6,269 nucleotides of DNA from Actinomycetales bacterium (GCA_016649925.1 JAENWO010000154.1:1-6269); one strand, 5' to 3'; positions 1 to 5,795 are shown, counted from the first letter of the stretch. The notes: generated by a model from the sequence alone, not told the origin. Numbers and translations are program-made.

Positions 1-2
1 GC

Positions 3-1832
3 CTGCAGCGCACTAACGCTGAGGCGAGCCTTGAGCACTGCCTCGACTGGATGGACCGACTGGGCTGGATCGCCAACTTCGACCACGTGGCCGCCGGCGA
101 CACCCGGGCCGAGCGGCCGGGCTGGCAGTTCGCCGACTCCGAGGTCTACAAGCTCATGGAGGCCCTCGGCTGGGAGAGCGGCCGCACGGGCGATCGCGCT
201 GCCGAGGCGATGCTCGAGCAGCTCACGCGTCGGGTGGCCGCCGCGCAGGACGACGACGGCTACCTCAACACGTCCTTCGGCCACCCCGGGCTCCCTGCCA
301 GGTACACCGACATGGAGATGGGCCACGAGCTGTACTGCACAGGCCACCTCCTCCAGGCGGCCGTCGCACGGCTGCGGACCGGCGGGCCAGGCCTGCTCGT
401 CGAGGTCGCCCGCCGGGCCGCCGACCACGTCTGCCGCGAGTTCGGCGACGGCGGGCGGGAGACGATCTGCGGTCACCCGGAGATCGAGGTGGGGCTCGTC
501 GAGCTCGGCCGAGCTCTCGGGGAGCCGCGGTACGTGGAACAGGCTCGCCTCTTCCTCGACCGCCGCGGACGAGGGCTACTCGGCGCGATCCCGCTGCTCG
601 GCCCCGCCTACTTCCAGGACGACGTGCCGATCCGCGACGCCGACGTCTGGCGAGGGCACGCCGTGCGGGCGCTCTACCTCAGCGCAGCTGCGGTCGACGT
701 CGCGGTCGACCTGGCCGACGACGGACTTCTCGCCGCGATCGAGCGGCAGTGGACGCGCTCGGTGGCCCGGCGCACCTACATCACCGGCGGCATGGGATCG
801 CGTCACCAGGACGAAGGATTCGGCGAGGACTGGGAGCTGCCGCCCGATCGCGCGTACTGCGAGACATGTGCCGGGATCGCCTCGATCATGGTGAGCTGGC
901 GGCTGTATCTCGCCACCGGCGACGTGCGCTACCCCGACCTCATCGAGCGCACCCTGTTCAACGTCGTCGCCGCGTCCCCCCGGGCCGACGGCCGCGCGTT
1001 CTTCTACGCCAACCCGCTCCAGCAGCGGGTGGCGGGCGCGGACATCCTTCCCGATCAGGTCAACCCGCAGGCGGAGGGCGGTGCACGAGCACCGTGGTTC
1101 GAGGTGTCCTGCTGCCCGACGAACGTCGCGCGCACCCTCGCGTCGTGGCAGACCTACGCGGCCTCTGTCGAGGACGACGTCGTGACGCTCCTCCAGTACG
1201 CCTCCGGGACGCTGCGGGTCGAGCTGCCCGACGGTGGGTTTCTCGGGCTGACGGTCCGCACCGACTACCCCCGTGCCGGGGTGGTCGAGATCGACATCTC
1301 CGAGGTTCCCGCACGGCGGGTTGCCCTGCGCCTGCGGGTACCGGCCTGGGCCCACGGCTCGACCCTCGGCCGGGTCGGAGAGGCGGCGTCAGAGGTCGCG
1401 GCGGGCTGGGCACAGGTCAGTGCGCTGGCGATGGGCGAGAGCTGGGTGCTCACCATTCCGGTGGAGCCTCGGCTGAGCTGGCCCGACCCTCGGATCGACG
1501 CGGTGCGTGGAACCGTCGCGGTCGAACGTGGCCCACTTGTGCTGTGCCTCGAGTCGCGAGGCCTTCCGGGCGCAATGGACCTCGCGGACGTCGGCGTGGT
1601 GGTCGACACACCCCTCGAGGACGACGGCGAGGGCGCGCTGGTCGCCGTCTCCGGCCACTCCGGCTCGTCGGTCTACCCTTCCGGTGGACTACCCTTCGGG
1701 CCGCTCGACCTGCATGCGGCGCAGGGCGGCGGTCAACCTCGCACCGCGCGCCTCATCCCCTACCACCGCTGGGCCCAGGACGGCCCGACGGCCATGCGGG
1801 TGTTCCTGCCCGTGACCGACTGCCCACGCTGA
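3..1832 (+). CDS. GH127 glycoside hydrolase (beta-L-arabinofuranosidase-type, DUF1680), 5' partial
   Basis: This is probably a retaining exo-glycosidase that removes beta-L-arabinofuranose from arabino-oligosaccharides or glycoproteins. The frame is open to the left edge; residues read from position 3 (RTNAEASLEHCLDWM) already match the family before the ATG at 51, so the true start lies outside the window. Family blocks appear in order: DSEVYKLMEAL, DDDGYLNTSFGHPG, HELYCTGHLLQAA, GHPEIEVGLVELGR, YITGGMGSRH, FGEDWELP, AYCETCA, FYANPL, SCCPTNVART, then the beta-sandwich motifs LRLRVPAWA, ERGPLVLCLE and PYHRWA. By comparison with HypBA1 of Bifidobacterium longum (Glu322 acid/base, Cys417 nucleophile, zinc ligands Glu338, Cys340, Cys418), the equivalents are Glu at 813-815, Cys at 1110-1112, Glu at 861-863, Cys at 867-869 and Cys at 1113-1115, so the active site is intact. 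I see no signal peptide in the visible part. Family assignment is firm; the exact substrate is inferred, because GH127 relatives also act on other sugars. Confidence 0.93.
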   Translation: MQRTNAEASLEHCLDWMDRLGWIANFDHVAAGDTRAERPGWQFADSEVYKLMEALGWESGRTGDRAAEAMLEQLTRRVAAAQDDDGYLNTSFGHPGLPARYTDMEMGHELYCTGHLLQAAVARLRTGGPGLLVEVARRAADHVCREFGDGGRETICGHPEIEVGLVELGRALGEPRYVEQARLFLDRRGRGLLGAIPLLGPAYFQDDVPIRDADVWRGHAVRALYLSAAAVDVAVDLADDGLLAAIERQWTRSVARRTYITGGMGSRHQDEGFGEDWELPPDRAYCETCAGIASIMVSWRLYLATGDVRYPDLIERTLFNVVAASPRADGRAFFYANPLQQRVAGADILPDQVNPQAEGGARAPWFEVSCCPTNVARTLASWQTYAASVEDDVVTLLQYASGTLRVELPDGGFLGLTVRTDYPRAGVVEIDISEVPARRVALRLRVPAWAHGSTLGRVGEAASEVAAGWAQVSALAMGESWVLTIPVEPRLSWPDPRIDAVRGTVAVERGPLVLCLESRGLPGAMDLADVGVVVDTPLEDDGEGALVAVSGHSGSSVYPSGGLPFGPLDLHAAQGGGQPRTARLIPYHRWAQDGPTAMRVFLPVTDCPR

Positions 1833-1892
1833 GCCTGTGGTGCGGTGGTGGCTGCTACCACGCGGGTGCGCGCTTGGCGGAGGCTGAGGACT

Positions 1893-2228
1893 CCAGGTCA
1901 GTGCCAGGTCAGTGGAATCCCTGTAGCCCCTGCATCCACTGCACTCGTGGCGAATATCGCCGCAGGTACACGCCCTGACGCCCGTTCTGCGTCGCTCTGA
2001 TGGAGCGGGTGTCGCCTGACGCGAGGTTGACGCGGGGGTGTTTGCGCAGGTCAGTGGCCTGCGGCGAGCCCGGGACGGCCTGAAGGACCGCGAGGGCGAG
2101 AAGCGGGTATCGATCGATCCAAACGTGACCACGTCGACAGCGTCTGTGCAGGTCAGCGACTTGCAGGTGTCGGCTGCATCGGCTTGTGCTGAGTCGCCAG
2201 GTCAGTGCCAGGTCAGTGCAGGTCAGCA
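1893..2228. repeat. Cluster of seven CAGGTCAG repeats, partly tandem
   Basis: Copies seen: CCAGGTCAGTG at 1893-1903 and immediately again at 1904-1914; GCAGGTCAGTG at 2046-2056; GCAGGTCAGCG at 2148-2158; CCAGGTCAGTG at 2197-2207 and immediately again at 2208-2218; GCAGGTCAGCA at 2218-2228. All are in the same orientation. Two perfect tandem pairs have an 11-bp period, about one helical turn. The copies at 2148 and 2218 share a longer block, TGCAGGTCAGCRACTT (15 of 16 bases, 2147-2162 and 2217-2232). Spacing of the others is irregular (142, 102 and 49 bp start to start), so this is not a CRISPR array. Function unknown: protein-binding sites, or remnants of a dispersed repeat family. Confidence 0.75.
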
Positions 2229-2233
2229 ACTTA

Positions 2234-2285
2234 GAGCCCTTCGGGCTCGCCGTGGCTCGCGAAGATTCCGCAGGGAATCTTCGCG
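2234..2285. terminator. Two adjacent hairpins, possible bidirectional terminator
   Basis: The first hairpin is GAGCCC-TTC-GGGCTC (2234-2248). The second has a perfect 12-bp stem with a 4-base loop: CGCGAAGATTCC (2258-2269), loop GCAG, GGAATCTTCGCG (2274-2285). They lie between convergent genes and just outside the left end of the IS256 element, where a terminator for either strand would make sense. Neither is followed by a clear T run, which is common for actinobacterial terminators but also leaves open a palindromic repeat or protein-binding site. Confidence 0.4.
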
Positions 2286-2330
2286 TCAGTGGAGCGTTGC
2301 GGATGTCGCCGAGGCGCAGGCAAAGCGGGT

Positions 2331-3751
2331 CTCGGTCAAGTCCCCGGACGTGGTGTGTGACGGCTTCCGCGTGATCTTCGGGTTTCAGGCGCTGAGCGCC
2401 GGGAGCTGGGGTGTGGTCACCTCCTGGGTGTCGGGTAGGGCGGTGAGCCGTGATCGGCCGAGGACGTCGAGGGCGAGGTAGCGGCGTCCTTCGGCCCATT
2501 CGTCGTGCTGCTCGGCCAGGACGGCTCCGACGAGTCGGATGATGCTGGTGCGGTCGGGGAAGATGCCCACGACGTCGGTGCGGCGGCGGATCTCGCGGTT
2601 GAGGCGCTCGTTGGGGTTGTTGGACCAGATCTGGCGCCAGATTTCCTTGGGGAAGCCGGTGAAGGCCAGGACGTCGGGCCGGGCGGTCTCCAGGTGGTCG
2701 GCGACGGCGGGGAGCTTGTCGGCGACGGCGTCCAGGAGTCGGTCGAACTGGGCGTGGACCGAGTCGGCGTCGACCTGGTCGTAGACGCTGTGCAGCATCG
2801 TCTTGACCCAGGGCCACGAGCTCTTCGGGGTCGCGGACATCAGGTTCGCCGCGTAGTGGGTGCGGCAGCGTTGCCACGAGGCGCCGGGCAGGGTGGCGCC
2901 GATCGCGGCGACCAGCCCGGAGTGGGCGTCGGAGGTCACGAGCTTGACCCCCGTGAGACCGCGGGCGGTCAGGTCGCGGAAGAACGTCAACCACCCAGCG
3001 CCGTCCTCGGCGGTCGAGACATCGATCCCGAGGATCTCGCGGTGCCCATCGGCGTTGACGCCGGTGGCGACCATGACCGCGATGTTCACGACCCGCCCGC
3101 CTTCCCGGACCTTCACGGCCAGCGCGTCAGCGGTGAGGAACGTGTAGGGGCCGGCGTCCAGGGGTCGGGTCCGGAACGCGGCGACCTGCTCGTCCAGATC
3201 CTGTGCCATGCGGGAGACCTGGGACTTGGACAACCGGGTGATGCCCCGGGACTCGACGAGCTTGTCCATCCGCCTGGTCGAGACGCCCAGGAGGTAGCAG
3301 GTCGCGACCACGCTGGTCAGGGCTGCTTCGGCGCGGCGGCGGCGCTCCAACAACCAGTCCGGGAAGTAGGTCCCCGCGCGCAGCTTGGGGATCGCGACAT
3401 CCATCGTCCCGACCCGTGTATCGAAGTCGCGGTGCCGGTAGCCGTTGCGCACGTTGGTCCGCTCGGAGGTCCGGGCGCCGTACTCGGCCCCACAGAGCGC
3501 GTCGGCCTCCGCGCCCATCAACGTGTCGATGAACGTGGCCAGCAGGTCACGCAGCAGGTCCGGGGAAGCGGTGGTCAGGTGCTCGTGCCAGAAGCGGGCA
3601 GGGTCCAGACTGGGGACAGCGGTCATCGCGGGTCCTTCTCTCGAGTCGACTTGGCAGGTCTCTCGAAGAATCACGCGGTGACCGCCACTTCGTCTACGAC
3701 GCCCTCACCAACGAGGGCCGCTCGCACACCACTCTGCGGGACGCCACTGAC
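2331..3751 (-). mobile_element. IS256-family insertion sequence (ends approximate)
   Basis: An intact transposase gene fills most of this ~1.4-kb unit, the usual size for the family. Ends were judged by comparing the two flanks. The left flank read on the - strand and the right flank on the + strand share CGAAGA(A)TCACGCGG (2367-2380 and 3664-3678), then TCRCACACCAC, five differing bases, GGGAC and a weaker ACNGA (2331-2360 and 3722-3751; 19 of 30 positions agree). On the left the two blocks are 6 bases apart, on the right 43, so the right end carries about 37 extra bases, perhaps promoter sequence. I found no 8-9 bp target duplication just outside these ends. The element type is certain; exact ends are uncertain by about 10-15 bases, and the right end more so. 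Confidence 0.6.
2385..3626 (-). CDS. IS256-family (mutator-type) DDE transposase
   Basis: This enzyme cuts and joins the ends of its own insertion sequence. The 413-residue protein is of normal family length and intact. The catalytic triad is visible: Asp167 in LTADALAVKVREGG, Asp233 in LVTSDAHSGL and Glu340 in NNPNERLNREIRRR, almost the same numbering as in IS256 itself (167, 233, 341). The conserved Cys254-x2-His257 pair (QRCRTHY) is present, as are the N-terminal features NVRNGYRHRDFDT and IPKLRAGTYFPDWLLERRRRAE. The frame extends upstream to a GTG at 3674, but the ATG at 3626 is preferred because AGAAGGA lies six bases before it and the family begins there. The gene points away from the IS110 gene and toward the glycosidase. 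Nothing suggests inactivation. Confidence 0.96.
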   Translation of the reverse strand: MTAVPSLDPARFWHEHLTTASPDLLRDLLATFIDTLMGAEADALCGAEYGARTSERTNVRNGYRHRDFDTRVGTMDVAIPKLRAGTYFPDWLLERRRRAEAALTSVVATCYLLGVSTRRMDKLVESRGITRLSKSQVSRMAQDLDEQVAAFRTRPLDAGPYTFLTADALAVKVREGGRVVNIAVMVATGVNADGHREILGIDVSTAEDGAGWLTFFRDLTARGLTGVKLVTSDAHSGLVAAIGATLPGASWQRCRTHYAANLMSATPKSSWPWVKTMLHSVYDQVDADSVHAQFDRLLDAVADKLPAVADHLETARPDVLAFTGFPKEIWRQIWSNNPNERLNREIRRRTDVVGIFPDRTSIIRLVGAVLAEQHDEWAEGRRYLALDVLGRSRLTALPDTQEVTTPQLPALSA

Positions 3752-3850
3752 TCTGGTGCCGTAGAGCCCGCAGAAGAGTTCGACGCGGGGACCTGGGGCG
3801 TGTCGGATTGTTGCCGTCGAGCACGCGGGTCTGTCTGCTTCGTGTAGGTC
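3680..3850 (+). other. Short coding-like frame between the two IS genes, no recognised product
   Basis: A + frame reading DRHFVYDALTNEGRSHTTLR from 3680 to a stop at 3845-3847 has G or C at the third position of its first 17 codons. It has no start of its own and no match that I recognise. It overlaps the proposed right end of the IS256 element (3722-3751) and the start of the IS110 leader, so both views cannot be fully right. It could be a fragment of a gene broken by the insertions, or chance in GC-rich DNA. Confidence 0.2.
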
Positions 3851-3884
3851 CCTCCAGGCGACGCCTATCGGTGCGCGTCGGAGG
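3751..3884 (+). ncRNA. Candidate bridge RNA or structured leader of the IS110 gene
   Basis: The leader can fold into nested elements: a small 5' stem-loop CTCT/AGAG (3751-3754, 3763-3766); a perfect long-range stem GGGACCT (3788-3794) with AGGTCCC (3846-3852); inside it GCGTG (3798-3802) with CACGC (3822-3826) and CGG (3804-3806) with CCG (3814-3816); then a 3' hairpin CGACGC (3859-3864) with GCGTCG (3875-3880). IS110-group elements encode a bridge RNA of roughly 150-250 bases upstream of the recombinase, with a 5' stem-loop and two internal-loop stems that pair with target and donor DNA. Position and general form fit; length is slightly short and the guide loops cannot be assigned from one sequence. 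In the IS1111 subgroup the RNA would lie downstream instead. Confidence 0.35.
3851..3884 (+). promoter_or_regulatory. Hairpin that hides the IS110 ribosome binding site
   Basis: The ribosome binding site GGAGG (3880-3884) lies eight bases before the ATG at 3893. It is perfectly complementary to CCTCC at 3851-3855, and the same hairpin is extended by CGACGC (3859-3864) with GCGTCG (3875-3880). When folded, the site is paired. Because AGGTCCC (3846-3852), used by the upstream long-range stem, overlaps CCTCC by two bases, the two folds partly compete. This suggests low or switchable translation of the recombinase, an inference from the sequence only. Confidence 0.5.
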
Positions 3885-3892
3885 TGGTCGAG

Positions 3893-5125
3893 ATGGATGT
3901 GGTGTTCGACCGGGTCGCTGGCCTGGATGTCGGCAAGAAGATCGTGGTGGTCTGCGTGCGGACCCCGGGACCGGGTGGCAAGCGGGTCTCCGAGACCCGC
4001 ACGTTCCGCACGATGACCCGCTCGCTGGGGCTGATGGCCGACTGGCTGGCCGAGTGCGGGGTCAAGCTCGCGGCGATGGAGTCGACCGCGACGTACTGGA
4101 AGCCGGTGTTCTACTGCCTGGAGGAGCAGGTAGAGACGTGGCTGCTGAACGCCGCACACACGAAGGCCGTGGCGGGACGCAAGTCCGACGTGCGCGACGC
4201 GGAGTGGATCGCCCAGCTGCTCGAGCACGGCCTGGTTCGGCCCTCGTTCGTGCCCCCGCCGCCGATCCGCCAGCTGCGCAACCTGACCCGCTACCGGGTC
4301 CAACTCCAGGGCGACCGGACCCGCGATGCGGGCCGGCTGGAGAAACTCCTGGAGGACGCCTCGATCAAGCTGTCAGCGGTCGCTTCGAACATCGTGGGGG
4401 CCTCCTCGCGGGCGATGCTCGGTGCCCTGGTCGCCGGGGAGCGTGACGGGGCGGTGATGGCCGACCTGGCCCGGTCCAAGCTGCGCCGCAAGATCCCCGA
4501 ACTCGCCGAAGCGCTGACCGGCCGGTTCGACGACCACCACGCCCTGCTCGTCGGACAGCTCCTGGCCCGGATCGCGGCGACCGAGCAGGCCCTGGTCGAC
4601 CTGGACGCCCACCTGGCCGACCTGATGATCCCCTGGGCCCACGAGCTCGAGCTGCTGCAGACCATCCCGGGCGTCGGGGTCCACGTCGCCCAGGCGTTCA
4701 TCGCCGAGACCAGCGGAGACATGTCCCGGTTCCCCAGCCCCGCCCACCTGGCCGCCTGGGTCGGGGTCGCCCCCGCGATGCACGAGTCCGCCGGGCGACG
4801 CCAACCAGCAGGGACCCGGCACGGCAACAAGTTCCTGACCGCGATGCTCGTCGAGGCCGCCCAGTCCGCCTCGCGAACCAAGGACACCTACCTCGCGGCC
4901 CAGTTCGCCCGGCTGACCTCCCGGCGCGGCCACAACCGCGCAGCGGTCGCAGTCGCGCACTCCATCCTCGTCTCGGCCTACTGGATGCTGGTCCGCGACG
5001 AGCCCTACCGCGACCTCGGCCCGGGCTGGCTCGACCAGCACGCCCGCACCGAAGCCCACACCCGCCACCTGATCGCCCAGCTCGAACACCTCGGCCACAC
5101 CGTCGTGCTCGACCCCGTCGCCTGA
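3893..5125 (+). CDS. IS110-family recombinase/transposase (DEDD)
   Basis: This protein catalyses excision and insertion of its element, in this family guided by a bridge RNA. The 410-residue protein is intact. The RuvC-like N-terminal domain carries the DEDD residues Asp12 (GLDVGKK), Glu63 (MESTATYWKP), Asp99 and Asp102 (SDVRDAEWIAQLL). A helical linker rich in charged residues follows (about 125-250). The C-terminal Tnp_20 domain has TIPGVG (257-262), RFPSPAHLAAWVGVAP and the ESAGRR...GTRHGNK block with Ser299, the likely catalytic serine (equivalent to Ser241 of IS621). It is longer than IS621 (326 residues), mainly in the linker, as in many actinobacterial members. GTG at 3884 is possible, but ATG at 3893 is better placed after GGAGG and matches the family. 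It is divergent from the IS256 transposase and convergent with yefM-yoeB. Confidence 0.95.
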   Translation: MDVVFDRVAGLDVGKKIVVVCVRTPGPGGKRVSETRTFRTMTRSLGLMADWLAECGVKLAAMESTATYWKPVFYCLEEQVETWLLNAAHTKAVAGRKSDVRDAEWIAQLLEHGLVRPSFVPPPPIRQLRNLTRYRVQLQGDRTRDAGRLEKLLEDASIKLSAVASNIVGASSRAMLGALVAGERDGAVMADLARSKLRRKIPELAEALTGRFDDHHALLVGQLLARIAATEQALVDLDAHLADLMIPWAHELELLQTIPGVGVHVAQAFIAETSGDMSRFPSPAHLAAWVGVAPAMHESAGRRQPAGTRHGNKFLTAMLVEAAQSASRTKDTYLAAQFARLTSRRGHNRAAVAVAHSILVSAYWMLVRDEPYRDLGPGWLDQHARTEAHTRHLIAQLEHLGHTVVLDPVA

Positions 5126-5147
5126 CCACCACCCACCATCAAGAACC

Positions 5148-5166
5148 CTCCGGGCTCCGCCCGGAG
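5148..5166. terminator. Hairpin between convergent IS110 and yefM-yoeB genes
   Basis: A perfect 8-bp stem, CTCCGGGC (5148-5155), loop TCC, GCCCGGAG (5159-5166), starts 22 bases after the recombinase stop. There is no T run on the + side; AAGAA just before it (5141-5145) reads as a short T-rich tract for transcripts on the - strand. The place between convergent genes fits a bidirectional terminator. In an IS1111-type element it could instead belong to a downstream bridge RNA. Confidence 0.5.
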
Positions 5167-5254
5167 CTGCCGCGCGCCCGGTTCCGTTCATTCACGGGTC
5201 AGTCTGCGATGACGCTGGTTGCCAGGATGCCGACGCGGTCGGTGACAGGCTGGA

Positions 5255-5530
5255 TCAGGTGCCGTAGTGGTAACGGCAGGCGGCGATGCGGATCTCGTCG
5301 CCTGCGACCTTGTAGATGAGGCGGTGCTCGTCGGTGATCCGCCGGGACCAGTACCCGTGCAGCCCATGCTTGAGGGCCTCGGGTTTGCCGATCCCCTCGT
5401 GCGGGGTCCCGTTGGCGGCGCCGCGGGCGATGTCCTTGATCAGTTCGTTGATCCGCTTGACGACGCGCCGGTCCTGGGTTTGCCAGTACAGGTAGTCGGC
5501 CCAGGCGTCGGAGTCCCAGACGTACCTCAT
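5255..5530 (-). CDS. yoeB: YoeB-family mRNA interferase toxin
   Basis: This toxin is an RNase that cuts mRNA on the ribosome and stops growth unless bound by YefM. The 91-residue protein aligns nearly end to end with E. coli YoeB (84 residues): WADYLYWQTQDRRVVKRINE, GIGKPEALKH, YWSRRITDEHRLIY and AACRYHY. Residues equivalent to the E. coli catalytic Glu46, Arg65 and His83 are Glu51, Arg70 and His88, so it should be active. Two differences are visible: about five extra residues (GAANGTP, 37-43) before the GIGKPE loop, and two residues (Gly-Thr) after the usual terminal Tyr. Its ATG overlaps the yefM stop in ATGA (5527-5530), giving translational coupling with the antitoxin made first. The pair probably stabilises the plasmid or conjugative element suggested by the neighbouring relaxase. 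Confidence 0.96.
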   Translation of the reverse strand: MRYVWDSDAWADYLYWQTQDRRVVKRINELIKDIARGAANGTPHEGIGKPEALKHGLHGYWSRRITDEHRLIYKVAGDEIRIAACRYHYGT

Positions 5531-5778
5531 CCGGCCAGCTCGTGCTCCGCCCCGGCGCCGGACTCCAGTCGCTCGATCGAGGCGAGCAGGCGGCGGGCGT
5601 TGGCCGGGTTCTGCAGCAGGTAGGCCGTCTCCTTCAGTGACTCGTAGTCCGCCAAGGAGAGGATCACTACCGGTTCGTGGCCGGCGCGCGTGATCACGAC
5701 CTCCTCACGATCGGCCAGCACTCCGTCGAGCACCTCCGCATACCGAGCCCGCGACTGCGAGTACGTCATGGTCTTCAC
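5527..5778 (-). CDS. yefM: YefM antitoxin (Phd/YefM family)
   Basis: This antitoxin binds and blocks YoeB and, alone or with it, represses its own operon. The 83-residue product has the same length as E. coli YefM and aligns without gaps: an N-terminal DNA-binding half (TMTYSQSRARYAEVLDGV, then VVITRAGHEPVVILSLADYESL) and a C-terminal toxin-binding half (KETAYLLQNPANARRLLASI). Arg10 and Arg31, at the positions reported as important for operator binding in E. coli YefM, are kept. The frame is open further upstream, but the GTG at 5778 is chosen because GGAGG (5785-5789 on the - strand) lies six bases before it and it matches the E. coli start; an ATG at 5769 is the only close alternative and lacks this spacing. 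It is the first gene of the operon. Confidence 0.96.
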   Translation of the reverse strand: MKTMTYSQSRARYAEVLDGVLADREEVVITRAGHEPVVILSLADYESLKETAYLLQNPANARRLLASIERLESGAGAEHELAG

Positions 5779-5795
5779 CGCACACCTCCGATGGC

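Larger units (their letters stand above)
1833..2330. other. Gene-free junction with repeats and hairpins
   Basis: I recognise no gene in these ~500 bases between the convergent glycosidase and IS256 transposase genes. Base composition is visibly lower in GC than in the neighbouring genes. The stretch holds a weak 5-bp hairpin right after the glycosidase stop (GTGGT 1845-1849 with ACCAC 1857-1861), seven CAGGTCAG motifs (1893-2228) and two stronger hairpins (2234-2285). On the - strand one frame ending at 1909 is open through the whole region and its last ~73 codons have about 77% G/C at third positions, so a decayed gene is possible, but I could not match it to a family. Confidence 0.6.
3751..5170 (+). 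mobile_element. IS110-family element (ends not determined)
   Basis: The unit is defined by an intact IS110-family recombinase gene with a structured leader upstream and a hairpin downstream. This family has no (or only short subterminal) inverted repeats and usually makes no target duplication, so ends cannot be read from one copy. The outer limits are set by neighbours: the proposed IS256 right end near 3750 and the yoeB stop at 5255. That leaves at most about 140 bases before the gene and about 130 after it. The ends given are a guess within those limits. Confidence 0.5.

Noticed and set aside
31..1978. Several open frames inside and opposite the glycosidase
   Set aside because: They are rich in Arg, Pro and Ser with no motifs, and overlap a frame that matches GH127 over its whole length.
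1893..2228. CRISPR-like array
   Set aside because: The repeat core is only 8-11 bp, spacing is irregular, and there are no uniform spacers or cas genes.
1909..2994. Single long - strand gene running from the junction into IS256
   Set aside because: Its upstream half is the wrong frame of the transposase (Arg/Pro-rich), so it is not one gene; only the part left of the element was kept as a possible remnant.
2323..3760. Target-site duplication flanking the IS256 element
   Set aside because: I compared the bases outside several plausible end positions and found no matching 8- or 9-mers; the ends may be misplaced or one flank rearranged.
2505..3764. Long + strand open frame (419 codons) opposite the IS256 transposase
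   Set aside because: It is antisense to a transposase with all catalytic motifs; the translation is low-complexity Gly/Val/Asp-rich, as expected for the complement of a GC-rich gene.
2331..5170. Composite transposon formed by the two insertion sequences
   Set aside because: They belong to different families and touch each other with no cargo between them.
4373..5191. Long - strand open frame opposite the IS110 recombinase
   Set aside because: Antisense shadow of a well-supported gene, with Gly-rich repetitive translation and no family motif.
5126..5254. Remainder of a split IS256 end on the far side of the IS110 element
   Set aside because: I looked for CACACCAC followed by GGGGAC after the recombinase gene; only weak CACC-rich similarity is present.
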